Assembly (NCBI GenBank): GCA_963776935.1
Contig: CAVZOP010000002.1
Coordinates: 1,426,001 to 1,490,000 of the forward strand
Source of the DNA: JALOLG01 sp963776935
GTDB lineage: Bacteria > Actinomycetota > Acidimicrobiia > Acidimicrobiales > Ilumatobacteraceae
Direction: 5' to 3'
Length of the DNA stretch: 64,000 nucleotides
Under the pieces are notes generated by a model. The model was not told the DNA's origin, did not search any database, and saw only the letters and a program-made list of their open reading frames with translations. Positions 1 to 8,398 of the stretch are shown piece after piece. Position 1 is the first letter of the stretch, and the number at the start of each line of letters is the position of its first letter. Position numbers and translations under genes: made by a program.

Positions 1-802
1 GGTCTCACACAACGAATGCTCGTGCAACCCGTTGAGCAGCGTGTGATAGTCGACGTGGACACAGATCTCCGGCACCCGCCGCTCCCCGGACCGTTCCCCC
101 GACACCGCGCACACGGCCGCGTCAGCCAAGAGTTGGTCGATCGGTGTGCCCGAGTTCCCGTCGCCTTGTTTGATGGTGGCCAGTTGGGTGTCGATCGCCG
201 CCCACAGTTTGGCGTCACGCTCCGGGTCGAGCGCGAGGTGGGTGTGGTGCATGCCGGAGGGTTTGTCGATCCAGCGTCGCACCGATACCGATGCTTTGTG
301 TTGGTCGAGCTCTGATTCGCCGTCGTCGCCGGCCAGGCGTTTGCCCAGCAGCCGGCAGCGCCGCTCGAACACACTCACTGGTTCGACCCGGGCGAAGCTC
401 AACAGATCATCGGCCAACCCACCCAGGCGTTGCTTGGCGTCGTCGTCGAGTCCTTTGGCCGCATGCGCGACCGCGTCGACATGCGCCAGCCGACACGACC
501 CCATCCGCCAGCGCGGCTTCGAACCCCGGCATCGCCTCGCACACCTCAGAACGATCCGACACCGCCCGCGTCTCACGGCTCGAACGACGCCCATGACCCG
601 ACAACACCTCCGCCGCCGACTCCGAACGACCCTCGGCAGCCAGCTCTCGGCTGCGGCGGGCGATCGCCACATCGACCGCGTCGACCCAGCCCCGCACCCG
701 CTGCGCCAACTTCACCACACCGGTCAGACCGGCCCGATCACAACCCGCCACATCCACCGTCAACAGCGAAGCGATTGCCTCGCCGACACCACGATCTTCC
801 AT
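1..802 (-). CDS. DUF222/HNH-endonuclease family protein, 5' part, frame broken and cut by window edge
   Basis: The minus strand encodes the N-terminal DUF222 region of the HNH-endonuclease family common in actinobacteria. The HNH part would lie beyond base 1. The ATG at 802 is preceded by an AAGGGG ribosome site at good spacing, so I prefer it to the GTG at 823. The first ~107 codons (helical, with ADGVVSAG) run in one frame. From about 487 down the homology (HVDAVAHAAK, then ADDLLSF, RRWIDKPSGM, HTHLALDPERDAKLWAAI, up to the edge) continues in another frame. Inserting one GC into GGCGCATG near 484-490 restores a continuous SAGAHVDAVAHAAK reading. Such genes occur in many copies per genome and may derive from mobile elements. 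Family call is from memory of DUF222 sequences; a real pseudogene remains possible. Confidence 0.8.
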
Positions 803-1042
803 CACCAAACCCCTTTCGACCACAAGCGATCAACCAGGGGGAAGCCGGACGCGAACCACCCTAAACAGGGGGTGTGACAGTCACCCTGACCAGGCACTTC
901 GCACCAGGAACCCCCGATCCGCGTACATGCGGGCGGATGACACCGGCGGGCCGGGCCTGGGCTCCTCAAGGTCACACCGGCAACGACCGATATTCATTGC
1001 CTGGCGCCCAACCGTGCGGCCGGTTGTGGAGGTCTGATTGTG
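803..1042. promoter_or_regulatory. Divergent intergenic region with degenerate GGGTGA-type palindromes
   Basis: This 240-bp gap separates the DUF222 gene (minus) from the DUF1059 gene (plus). Bases 856-874 hold CCACCC, an AAACAGG-containing spacer and GGGTG. Bases 881-897 hold TCACCCTGACCAGGCAC, followed by TTCGCAC. Both resemble the 17-bp palindrome found repeatedly at 13-35 kb but are degenerate. No other gene is visible here. Confidence 0.3.
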
Positions 1043-1219
1043 ATGAAGTCATTCGCGTGTGGCGATGTGGTCCCGGGTTGCACCGCGACCTGGCTGTGTT
1101 CGACCGAAGACGAGGTGCTCGCCGCGGTGGCGGTTCATGCGCGTGAAGATCACGGCCTCGTCGAGGTGCCGGCCGTGCTCGTCGACCAAGTCCGCAGCAA
1201 GATTCGCATTGTCGCCTGA
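1043..1219 (+). CDS. DUF1059 small protein
   Basis: This is a 58-residue protein starting MKSFACGDVVPGC and ending VPAVLVDQVRSKIRIVA. It matches the whole-length pattern of the DUF1059 family: CG-x4-PGC near the N terminus, a central E-D-E-V-L-A helix, and H-A-x-E-D-H-G in the middle. The family has unknown function; the conserved Cys and His residues suggest metal or redox binding, which is inference. The ATG at 1043 follows a GGAGG site 9-10 bases upstream. The gene overlaps the probable TTG start of the downstream EAL gene, suggesting translational coupling. Confidence 0.85.
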   Translation: MKSFACGDVVPGCTATWLCSTEDEVLAAVAVHAREDHGLVEVPAVLVDQVRSKIRIVA

Positions 1220-2420
1220 CGAGAGCACGGGCGAGGCCCGTCGATCGATCACCGCGAGCGGCAGTGCGGTATCTGCCGTTTGCGACTGGCCGCAGTTGCT
1301 CGAAGACGCGATTGCCGGTCGGGGTGTCCGGTCGGTGTATCAGCCGATCGTCGAGCTCAGCCGGTGCACGGTCGCGGGCTTCGAAGCGTTGACCCGTTTC
1401 GACGTCGGCCCGCCTGGTGGGCCGGACATGTGGTTTGCCGCGGCCCACGAACATGGCGTCGCGGCAGAACTCGAGGCCACGACACTCCGCGCCGCACTGG
1501 CGATGCGAGCGGCCCTTCCTCCGAACACGTTCATGACCGTCAACGTCGAACCGGAATCTCTTTCGTCACCCCGTGTCATGGCGATCTTCGCCGAGACCGC
1601 CTCATTGTCAGGTCTGGTCGTAGAGATCACCGAGCACCGTCCGCTGGCGGACCCGCAACGAGTCCAATGGGCGCTCGAACGTCTCAGAGGTCAGGGCGCC
1701 TTGATCGCCGTCGACGACGCCGGCTCGGGCTATGCCGGCCTGCAGCAGATCCTCACGTTGCGCCCGAACATCCTGAAGCTCGATCGAGCTCTCGTGGAAG
1801 GTGTCGATCGTGACGAGACGAAGGCGGCGCTCGTGGAGATGTTCGGGATCTTCGCCAACCGAGTCGATGCCTGGCTGCTCGTCGAAGGCATCGAAACGAT
1901 CGGCGAGGCCCGACGCTGTGCCGCACTCGGAGTCCCGCTCGCGCAGGGCTACCTGTTCGCCCGTCCGGAGAAGCCGTGGGCGACGATCGACAGTCGGGTA
2001 CCGGAGCTCCTCGCGCCGTTCGCCAGCGCTCGTGAGGGCGCGACCCTGCACGGGATCATCGAACTGTTGCCGACGGTCCACGTCGATCGTTCGCAGCATG
2101 CCCGCTCGATATTCGCTCACGACGAGGCCCACCACGTCGTCGTCGTCGATGACGACGATCGGCCCACCGGCGTGCTCACGCTTGAATCGATGATGAACGG
2201 TGAGACGCTTCCGACGTTGCGTGTGAACGTGAACACGAGCCCGCACGAGCTCGCCCACCGACTGAGCATGTCGACGTCGGGAGACACCGTCCTGCCCGCG
2301 TTCGTGACCGACGCCCAGGGCCGCTACCTCGGGACCGTCTCGATCCAACGCCTCCTCGCCACCCTCGCCACCCTCGGCGACGCACCGCACGAATCAGCAC
2401 CCACACACTCCGCCGGGTGA
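1209..2420 (+). CDS. EAL-domain c-di-GMP phosphodiesterase with C-terminal CBS pair
   Basis: This cytoplasmic protein should hydrolyse cyclic di-GMP to pGpG. From a TTG at 1209 it has 403 residues. The EAL domain spans about 28-270, with the signature Glu in EALTRF (59-61), the VEITEH metal segment, VDDAGSGYAGL in place of DDFGTGYSSL, KLDRALV, VEGIET and QGYLFARP. The main catalytic residues are present, so activity is likely. Residues 275-390 form a CBS pair (HHVVVVDDDDRPTGVL; PAFVTDAQGRYLGTV), which would sense a nucleotide and gate the EAL domain. The start is uncertain: there is no good ATG, the frame is open further upstream inside DUF1059, and the TTG at 1209 overlaps that gene by 11 bases. 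Domain calls are firm; the start is not. Confidence 0.85.
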   Translation: MSPDESTGEARRSITASGSAVSAVCDWPQLLEDAIAGRGVRSVYQPIVELSRCTVAGFEALTRFDVGPPGGPDMWFAAAHEHGVAAELEATTLRAALAMRAALPPNTFMTVNVEPESLSSPRVMAIFAETASLSGLVVEITEHRPLADPQRVQWALERLRGQGALIAVDDAGSGYAGLQQILTLRPNILKLDRALVEGVDRDETKAALVEMFGIFANRVDAWLLVEGIETIGEARRCAALGVPLAQGYLFARPEKPWATIDSRVPELLAPFASAREGATLHGIIELLPTVHVDRSQHARSIFAHDEAHHVVVVDDDDRPTGVLTLESMMNGETLPTLRVNVNTSPHELAHRLSMSTSGDTVLPAFVTDAQGRYLGTVSIQRLLATLATLGDAPHESAPTHSAG

Positions 2421-2473
2421 GTCGTCGCCGCCGGGCTGGGCGGTCGACCTGAGACCGGGACGCGCCTGCGATA

Positions 2474-3328
2474 ATGCGGCGCATGAGCAATCCGGTGGTC
2501 GCGCGAGCGTCCCGGAACTCAGTGGATCTCGCACAGTGGGCGGCGCGGACGTCGGTACTGGGCCGAGTCATCGTCGTGACCGCTGTCGTGGGAACAGTCG
2601 TGGCACTCGCACTCGTCGAGCGGGTGGGGCAGACGTACGAGGGTGGGCTCGCCGTCACGGAGCGATCAGCGGTACTGGTAGCGGACGCCGTCGAACCGTT
2701 GCAGGTGCTGGCGGCGGACGTCGCGGCCCTCGTCGACACCGTCGTCGACGAACTGGCCGGTATCCAGGACCTGCTCGCCACCAGCCAGGCGATCCTGGAT
2801 GACGTCGGTGTCGCGGCGGCCACGAACGTGGCCGACATCACCGAAGCCGCAGCCGACGTCGCCGATCGACTTGCCCGGCAACTCGAGTTGATCGAGCGGT
2901 TCATACCCGGTGACACGCAAAGCGTCGCCGAGGAGCTCCGCGCCCTCGCCGACGGTCTCGAGCCAGTTGCCGATCAGCTCCGCACCCTCGGTGGCCAGTT
3001 GCAGACCGCGGCCGATCAGCTCGGCGACACCGCGGCCGCGCTCGCCGACGTCGCCGTGCAGGCCGAAGCCATCGCCGCCGACATCGCCGCCCTCGGACCA
3101 ACCCTCGATGCCCTCGGTGCGACGGCCAGCGACCTTCGGGACCGTGCCCAGGCGGCGTCTGATCGCGTCGATCTGGACTTGTGGTTGATCCGCATCCTGG
3201 TGATCATCACTGGTGTCGGCGTCGCCGCCTTCGGGTTGATCACGCATCGGTTCGCCGCCGCGCTGGCGGCCGGGACCTTCGCCATCCCGACCGGCATCGC
3301 GCCCCCGACACCCGCCCCGAGCGACTGA
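2474..3328 (+). CDS. Two-TM membrane protein with long extracytoplasmic helical domain
   Basis: I do not recognise a family. The 284-residue protein has a first membrane segment at about 30-50 (VLGRVIVVTAVVGTVVALAL) and a second near 240-260 (LIRILVIITGVGVAAFGLI). Between them lie about 180 residues of heptad-like Leu/Ala/Asp-rich helices (repeats such as ALADGLEP, LRTLGGQLQTAADQLGD, AEAIAADIAALGP). This suggests a coiled-coil or bundle outside the membrane, as in sensor or methyl-accepting-like proteins but without any signalling domain. The C terminus is short and proline-rich. It lies 28 bases before the flippase-kinase fusion gene, probably in one transcript. ATGs at 2474 and 2483 are both possible. 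Confidence 0.7.
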   Translation: MRRMSNPVVARASRNSVDLAQWAARTSVLGRVIVVTAVVGTVVALALVERVGQTYEGGLAVTERSAVLVADAVEPLQVLAADVAALVDTVVDELAGIQDLLATSQAILDDVGVAAATNVADITEAAADVADRLARQLELIERFIPGDTQSVAEELRALADGLEPVADQLRTLGGQLQTAADQLGDTAAALADVAVQAEAIAADIAALGPTLDALGATASDLRDRAQAASDRVDLDLWLIRILVIITGVGVAAFGLITHRFAAALAAGTFAIPTGIAPPTPAPSD

Positions 3329-3355
3329 GCCGAGCACCCGGATTCGGGACACTGC

Positions 3356-5734
3356 GTGGAAACCGAAGTCCACACCGATCGCCTGTTGCGGGCTCGCTTC
3401 TTCTCGGTTCCCGCCGGCGCGGCGCGGGACCGTCGGCCCACCGATGTCGTCGTGTTGGTCACCGCACTCGTGGTGCTCGCGGTGTTCGCCACTCGAGCGG
3501 GCGAGCCCTTGCGCGGCTTCGAAGCGGCACTGAACGACCTCGTCAATCACCTCCCGGCGTTCCTCGACCCCGTGTGGCAGATCGCGTACGACGCCCTCGC
3601 GGTCTGGGCCTTCACCGTGACGATCGTCGCCATCGCACGCAGTCAGTGGGGACTCGTTCGAGATCTTGCCGTCACGGTCGTGGGGGTCGTCTGCGTCGCC
3701 GCGGTTGTCGGACGGTGGGCCAACGGCGCGTGGCCCGACCTGTTGGACGGGCTGTTCGGCACCGATGGGGTCGTCGACTACCCCGCTGTCGGAGTGGCGC
3801 TCTGGGTAGCGATCGGCAGTGTCGCGTCGTCGCACGTGAGCCGCCCGTACCGGTACCTGGGCCGGTGGATCGCGATCGCCGGCGGTTCGGCCGCAGTCGC
3901 GCTCGGCGTCACCACTCCCAGCGGGGCGCTCGGTGCGGTCGCACTCGGCCTCGCAGTTGCAGCGGCCGTGCATCTGTGCTTCGGGTCACCCGGTGGACTT
4001 CCCTCGATGTCCCAAACCCAGGCGGCCCTCGCCGGGATCGGAGTTCAGGCGGAGCCGTTCGAGGTCACACGGCGCACCGGTGTCGTGCGGGTCCGTGCTC
4101 GCGACGCGAGCGGCGCCGAGCTCGATGTGAAGATCTATGGCAGGGACGCGTGGGACGGGCAGTTGCTCGTCTCACTGTGGCGGTTCATCTGGTATCGCGA
4201 CGGCGGACCGACCCTGGCGATGACGCGGCTTCAGCAGGTGGAGCACGAGGCGTTCCTGACATTGCTGGCAGAACGACGCGGCGCAGCGGTCAACCCGGTC
4301 GTGGCAGCCGGTGCCGACTCGATCGGCGACGCGCTCCTCGTGACTCGTCGTCTCGGGCGTCCGCTCGCCGAGCTCGGCACGGACGTCGACGAGCGGCTCG
4401 GTGAGTCGATGTGGCGATCCCTCCGGGCGCTCCACGAGGCGGGCATCTCGCATGGATCGATCGATGCCGAGCGGGTGTTCGTCGACGGTGACACGGTGAG
4501 ATTCGCCGACCTTTCGGGAGCCACCGTCGCGTCGCTCCCGAGTGCGTTCGAGGTCGATCGGGCGCAGGTGCTCGTCGCCATGGCCGTGGCGTTTGGGACG
4601 GAACGCGCGGTTGCCGGTGCGCTGACCGCGCTGGGCCCCGATGGTCTCGCCGACGCGTCGTCGTACGTGCAGCCGGCGGCCCTGTCGAGCCGCCTCCGGC
4701 GCGACGCCGACGCCGCCGACCTCGATGTCGACGATGTCCGCGCCGCCGCCGTCGCGGCCGCAGGCGTCGAACGCCGGGATCTTCAGAAGCTTCGCCGCCT
4801 CACCTGGGGTCGCGTTCTGATGGCCGTGCTGCTGTTCATCGCCGGGTCGACGCTCGTGTCCAGCCTCACCGACATCGGCCTCGACACGATCGCCGACGCG
4901 ATCAGCGACGCCAGCTTGCCGATTCTGGTCGTGGCCTTCTTCGTCTCGATGATGCCGCGTTTCGCCAACGCCGTGGCGCTCTCGTATCTGGCACCCACGA
5001 AGGTGCCACTCGGCCGGCTCACCGTGTTGCAGTTGGCGTTGAGCTTCGTCAACCTCGCCATGCCTGCGACGGCCGCTCGGGTGGCTGTCAACATCCGCTT
5101 CTTCCAGCGCAGCGGCGTGGAACCCACGACCGCGGTTGCCATCGGAGCGCTCGACGGATTCACCGGATTCCTCAGCCAGATGATCCTGATCGGCACGATC
5201 TTGCTCTTCGGTCTCGGGTCGCTCGACCTCAACATCGACGAGACGTTCTCCCTCGACAACGTCGGCGCCTTGCTCCTGGCACTCGCCATCGCGCTCGGCG
5301 TCGTCATCTCGGTGGTCGCGCTGGTGCCGGCGCTGCGCCGTCGCGTCATCGACGCCGTGACCAAGCTCCGCGAGTTCCTCGGACCCCTGTTGCGCTCACC
5401 GCGCCGTTTGGTGTTGGCGTTGAGCGCGAACATGGTCGCCGAGTTCCTGTACACGCTGACGCAGTACATCGTCCTCGCCGCGTTCGACCAGTCGGTCGGA
5501 TTCGCGGACGTGATGCTCGTCAACATCTCGGTGTCGCTGTTTGCCGGCCTGATGCCGGTTCCCGGCGGCATCGGCGTGACGGAGGCGGCGTTGACGGCAG
5601 GATTCATCGCCATCGGAGTGCCCGAGGCGACCGCCTTCGCGGCGGCCCTCACGAGCCGCATGGTCACCTACTACATCCCGCCGGTGTTCGGATTCTTCGC
5701 CTTCCGCTGGCTCCAACGGCGGCACTTCCTGTGA
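3356..5734 (+). CDS. Fusion of N-terminal membrane region, pseudokinase-like domain and lysylphosphatidylglycerol synthase-type (UPF0104) flippase domain
   Basis: This is a 792-residue inner-membrane protein from a GTG start. Residues 30-205 hold about six hydrophobic segments. Residues 215-440 form a protein-kinase-like fold (VKIYGRDAWDGQLLVSL; VEHEAFLTLLAERRG; ALHEAGISHGSIDAERV; FADLSGATV). The catalytic HRD and DFG positions read HGS and DLS, so it is probably a pseudokinase. Residues 480-790 hold the polytopic MprF/AglD-like domain (LSFVNLAMPATAARVAVN; MPVPGGIGVTEAALTAG), which in known proteins flips or transfers phospholipid-linked substrates. A paralogue at 38069-39520 keeps membrane and kinase parts, retains HRD and DFG, and lacks the flippase part. 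The substrate cannot be inferred. Confidence 0.85.
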   Translation: METEVHTDRLLRARFFSVPAGAARDRRPTDVVVLVTALVVLAVFATRAGEPLRGFEAALNDLVNHLPAFLDPVWQIAYDALAVWAFTVTIVAIARSQWGLVRDLAVTVVGVVCVAAVVGRWANGAWPDLLDGLFGTDGVVDYPAVGVALWVAIGSVASSHVSRPYRYLGRWIAIAGGSAAVALGVTTPSGALGAVALGLAVAAAVHLCFGSPGGLPSMSQTQAALAGIGVQAEPFEVTRRTGVVRVRARDASGAELDVKIYGRDAWDGQLLVSLWRFIWYRDGGPTLAMTRLQQVEHEAFLTLLAERRGAAVNPVVAAGADSIGDALLVTRRLGRPLAELGTDVDERLGESMWRSLRALHEAGISHGSIDAERVFVDGDTVRFADLSGATVASLPSAFEVDRAQVLVAMAVAFGTERAVAGALTALGPDGLADASSYVQPAALSSRLRRDADAADLDVDDVRAAAVAAAGVERRDLQKLRRLTWGRVLMAVLLFIAGSTLVSSLTDIGLDTIADAISDASLPILVVAFFVSMMPRFANAVALSYLAPTKVPLGRLTVLQLALSFVNLAMPATAARVAVNIRFFQRSGVEPTTAVAIGALDGFTGFLSQMILIGTILLFGLGSLDLNIDETFSLDNVGALLLALAIALGVVISVVALVPALRRRVIDAVTKLREFLGPLLRSPRRLVLALSANMVAEFLYTLTQYIVLAAFDQSVGFADVMLVNISVSLFAGLMPVPGGIGVTEAALTAGFIAIGVPEATAFAAALTSRMVTYYIPPVFGFFAFRWLQRRHFL

Positions 5735-5872
5735 GCCGGTGATCGGCCCCGGCGGAACCGAGTCGCCGTCGATCACCCTGATTCGGCACCAGGGTATGGT
5801 TTCCAAACGCCACCACACGGGCCGTCCACCTTTCGACGACTCGCCACATAGAGGAGCTGGAGCAGCGAGACC

Positions 5873-6793
5873 ATGAGTGGAATTGCGATCGTCGTCCTCC
5901 TCGTGATCGGCCTGCCACTACTGGCCTTCGCCGTCTGGCAGCTGTTGCAGGAGGGATTGGTCCGCATCGAGTCCGGTTCGGTGGGTTTGCTCATCGTGCG
6001 CGGAAAGGCATCCGACAGGATCCTCACGCCGGGCGCACACTTCATCTGGCCGTTCCGGCACCAGATGATCCAGGGCTATCCGATGCGGGAGCTGACGTAT
6101 CTCACCGCAGACGACGGCGGTGTGGAGGAGACCGACTTCTCCGATCCACCGTTGACCGCTCGACTCGGTGACCGCGCCGCCGTTTCGGTGTACTACACAA
6201 TCCGTTTCCGCATCAGGCCTGACTCGTTGCGCGAGCTTCACGAGCGAGTTGGCCCCGACGGTCTCAAGCGGCTGGTCCGCGACCAGAGCCGCCGTCTCAT
6301 CATCGAGGAGCTCGCGTCGGATTCCTACGGGATCGACGACGCCTTCGGTGCCGCCCGTGACCAGCTCGAGGCGAAGCTGACCGCGCGTCTGATCGAGACG
6401 TTCCGCGAGGACGGCTTCGAGGTGGGCATGTTCAACCTGCGCGGCATCGACCTCGGCGCCGTGAACGAGGTCGTCGTCGGCACGGTGCGCGCCAAGGCCG
6501 GGCTCGAGTTCGAGAAGGCGGATGCTCGAGTGCGCAAGCTCCGGGTGGAGAACGAAGCCAAGACGAACGCCCAGCTCGCGTCGAGCCTCACCGACGCCGT
6601 TCTTCGCTACCGGCAGATCGAGCTGGGGCGAGAAGCGCTTCAGCAGTGGGACGGCCGGATCGTGATCGGCGACAGCGCCGTGGCGCGAGCCGCCGCCGCC
6701 GAGTCGACAGGCGCGGCACAGCAGTCATCGACCGAGGTCGAACAGGTTGCGGACGACAACGTCTCGGAATCCCCCCAAGCTGACACCCCATGA
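5873..6793 (+). CDS. SPFH/band 7 domain membrane protein
   Basis: This 306-residue protein has one N-terminal membrane anchor (residues 4-26) and then a stomatin/prohibitin-type SPFH domain (about 30-215: GSVGLLIVRGKASDRILTPGAHFIWPF; AAVSVYYTIRFRI; LEAKLTARLIETFREDGFEV). An alpha-helical stretch follows (GLEFEKADARVRKLRVENEAKTN split across 215-250), with an Ala/Glu-rich tail. Such proteins form ring-like membrane microdomain scaffolds and often partner with proteases or membrane proteins. The start ATG follows GAGGAGCTGGAGC. Its stop overlaps the next start by 4 bases (ATGA), so the following membrane protein is a likely partner. Confidence 0.85.
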   Translation: MSGIAIVVLLVIGLPLLAFAVWQLLQEGLVRIESGSVGLLIVRGKASDRILTPGAHFIWPFRHQMIQGYPMRELTYLTADDGGVEETDFSDPPLTARLGDRAAVSVYYTIRFRIRPDSLRELHERVGPDGLKRLVRDQSRRLIIEELASDSYGIDDAFGAARDQLEAKLTARLIETFREDGFEVGMFNLRGIDLGAVNEVVVGTVRAKAGLEFEKADARVRKLRVENEAKTNAQLASSLTDAVLRYRQIELGREALQQWDGRIVIGDSAVARAAAAESTGAAQQSSTEVEQVADDNVSESPQADTP

Positions 6794-7446
6794 GCTCGAC
6801 GGAGATCGTCACGTCGAGAAGCGGCCGTCGAGTCGGCTCGAACCGGACCGGCCTCGAGATGCTCGCCGTGTTGTTGATCGGCATCGGCAGTGTCGCCACG
6901 GCCTGGTGCGGCATCGAAGCATCGCGCTGGAACGGCGAGGAGGCACGCGAGTCTCGCGATGCGGGAATCGACCGCATCGATGCCTCGCAGTCGTTCTCAC
7001 TCGGAACCCAGAAGTTCGCGTACGACGCGAACGTCGTGGCCCAGTATGCGGGCGCCGTCGCCGACGGGAATGAGGAGCTCAGAGGCTTCCTCCGCGAGAA
7101 CCTCGTGCGGCCCGAGTTCTTGCCGGTGCTCGACAGGTGGGAGGCGGCGATCCGGGCGGGCGACCCATCGTTCAGCCTCTTCACCGACGATGACTATCTC
7201 GACTCCCTCTTTGCCGAGAGCACTGCCACCGCCGCCGCGAGCGACGCTGCGTTGGAGCGGAGCAACGAGGCCTCCGACAACTCCGACGACTATCTGTTGA
7301 TGACGCTGCTCACCGCAACCGCGCTTTTCTTCGCCGGCGTGACCACATCGTTCGCCTCCCGGCCGGCTCGTCTGGCACTGCTCGCCCTCGCCGCCACCAT
7401 CATCACGTTCACCGCAGCGCGTCTGATCGATCTGCCGGTCGTGTGA
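6790..7446 (+). CDS. Three-TM membrane protein of unknown function (DUF4337-like layout)
   Basis: The 218-residue protein has an N-terminal membrane segment (about 22-42, MLAVLLIGIGSVATAWCGIEAS), an acidic helical loop of about 115 residues (RWNGEEARESRDAGIDRIDASQ; FLPVLDRWEAAIRAGDPSF; LFTDDDYLDSLF) and two C-terminal membrane segments (YLLMTLLTATALFFAGVTTSF; LALLALAATIITFTAARLI). The arrangement resembles DUF4337-type proteins but I cannot assign a function. It is translationally coupled to the SPFH gene (4-base overlap), and the MBL-fold gene follows after 16 bases. Confidence 0.75.
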   Translation: MSSTEIVTSRSGRRVGSNRTGLEMLAVLLIGIGSVATAWCGIEASRWNGEEARESRDAGIDRIDASQSFSLGTQKFAYDANVVAQYAGAVADGNEELRGFLRENLVRPEFLPVLDRWEAAIRAGDPSFSLFTDDDYLDSLFAESTATAAASDAALERSNEASDNSDDYLLMTLLTATALFFAGVTTSFASRPARLALLALAATIITFTAARLIDLPVV

Positions 7447-7462
7447 TCGTGAGCGGGGTGCG

Positions 7463-8311
7463 ATGAACGCCGGCCCACAACGTTCGTCGGCTCCTCGCGA
7501 CGATCAACGTCGGTCAGAGGCGATCGAGCCATCTCCCCGGATCTCGGTGACGTGGATGGGGCATTCAACGGTGCTCGTAGAAGTCGACGGCATCCGGATC
7601 CTCACCGATCCGCTGCTGACCCGCCGGCTGGCGCACCTGCGCCGCCGTGCACCGACACCGACCGTCGGCCCGGTCGACGTCGTGCTGGTCTCGCACGTTC
7701 ACATGGATCACCTTCACCTGCCGTCGCTCCGGATGACGGCGTCGGGTGCACGGCTCATCGTCCCCGAAGGTGCTGCACGCCTCGTGCGGAAGATTCCAGT
7801 TCACTCGATCGAAGAGGTTCGACGTGGGGCGGTCGTCCGCCTGCGCGGTCCCACCAGCGGGATGGCGGCCGTCGATGTCGAGGTGGTCCACGCCCACCAT
7901 CTGTCCGGCCGCGGTCCACACTCGCGTGTGAGCGCGCCACCCGTCGGATACGTGATGCGGGCCGCGGGACGGGCTGTCTACTTCGCCGGGGACACCGACC
8001 TCTTCGATGGCATGCGCGAGTTGGGGCGGCTTGACGTGGCGTTGTTGCCGATCTGGGGGTGGGGGCGGACACTCGGTGAACGCCATCTGAACCCCGAGTC
8101 GGCGGCGACGGCGACCGGATGGCTCGATCTCACCACGGTGGTCCCGATCCACTGGGGCACGTACAGTGCGCTCCGCTTCGGCCGTGGTCGGCCGGCATGG
8201 ATCGATCAACCTCCCGACGCGTTCCGCGATGCGCTCGGGATACTCGGGCTGCAGGACCGGCTCTGCGTGCTGCAACCGGGTGGTTCGCTGCAGCTCGACG
8301 ACGTCAACTGA
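7463..8311 (+). CDS. MBL-fold metal-dependent hydrolase (UlaG/NAPE-PLD type)
   Basis: This is a 282-residue metallo-beta-lactamase-fold protein. It has WMGHSTVLVEVDGIRILTDP (about 31-50), the metal motif HVHMDH (78-83), GYVMRAAGRAVYFAGDTDLFDGM with the bridging Asp, and VPIHWGTYS carrying the last His. The order matches the UlaG-like branch, which includes lactonases and N-acyl phosphatidylethanolamine hydrolases; the substrate is unknown. It probably acts in the cytosol, as no signal peptide is seen. It is the last gene of the run that starts with the SPFH protein. Confidence 0.85.
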   Translation: MNAGPQRSSAPRDDQRRSEAIEPSPRISVTWMGHSTVLVEVDGIRILTDPLLTRRLAHLRRRAPTPTVGPVDVVLVSHVHMDHLHLPSLRMTASGARLIVPEGAARLVRKIPVHSIEEVRRGAVVRLRGPTSGMAAVDVEVVHAHHLSGRGPHSRVSAPPVGYVMRAAGRAVYFAGDTDLFDGMRELGRLDVALLPIWGWGRTLGERHLNPESAATATGWLDLTTVVPIHWGTYSALRFGRGRPAWIDQPPDAFRDALGILGLQDRLCVLQPGGSLQLDDVN

Positions 8312-8398
8312 TCAGGCGACGACGTCAACCGACCATGACTGCCGTCACCGGGCGGATCCCGGGTCGGTCGCGCGACGGTATATACGCTCCTGTCCCGA

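Noticed and set aside
5771..5802. TCACCC and AGGGT before the SPFH gene as another regulon site
   Set aside because: The half-sites are 13 bases apart instead of 5-6 and the right arm is incomplete.
8281..8340. Short direct repeats GACGACGTCAAC between the MBL gene and the membrane protein gene
   Set aside because: Only two copies of 12 bases, one inside the coding end. Too little to call an element.
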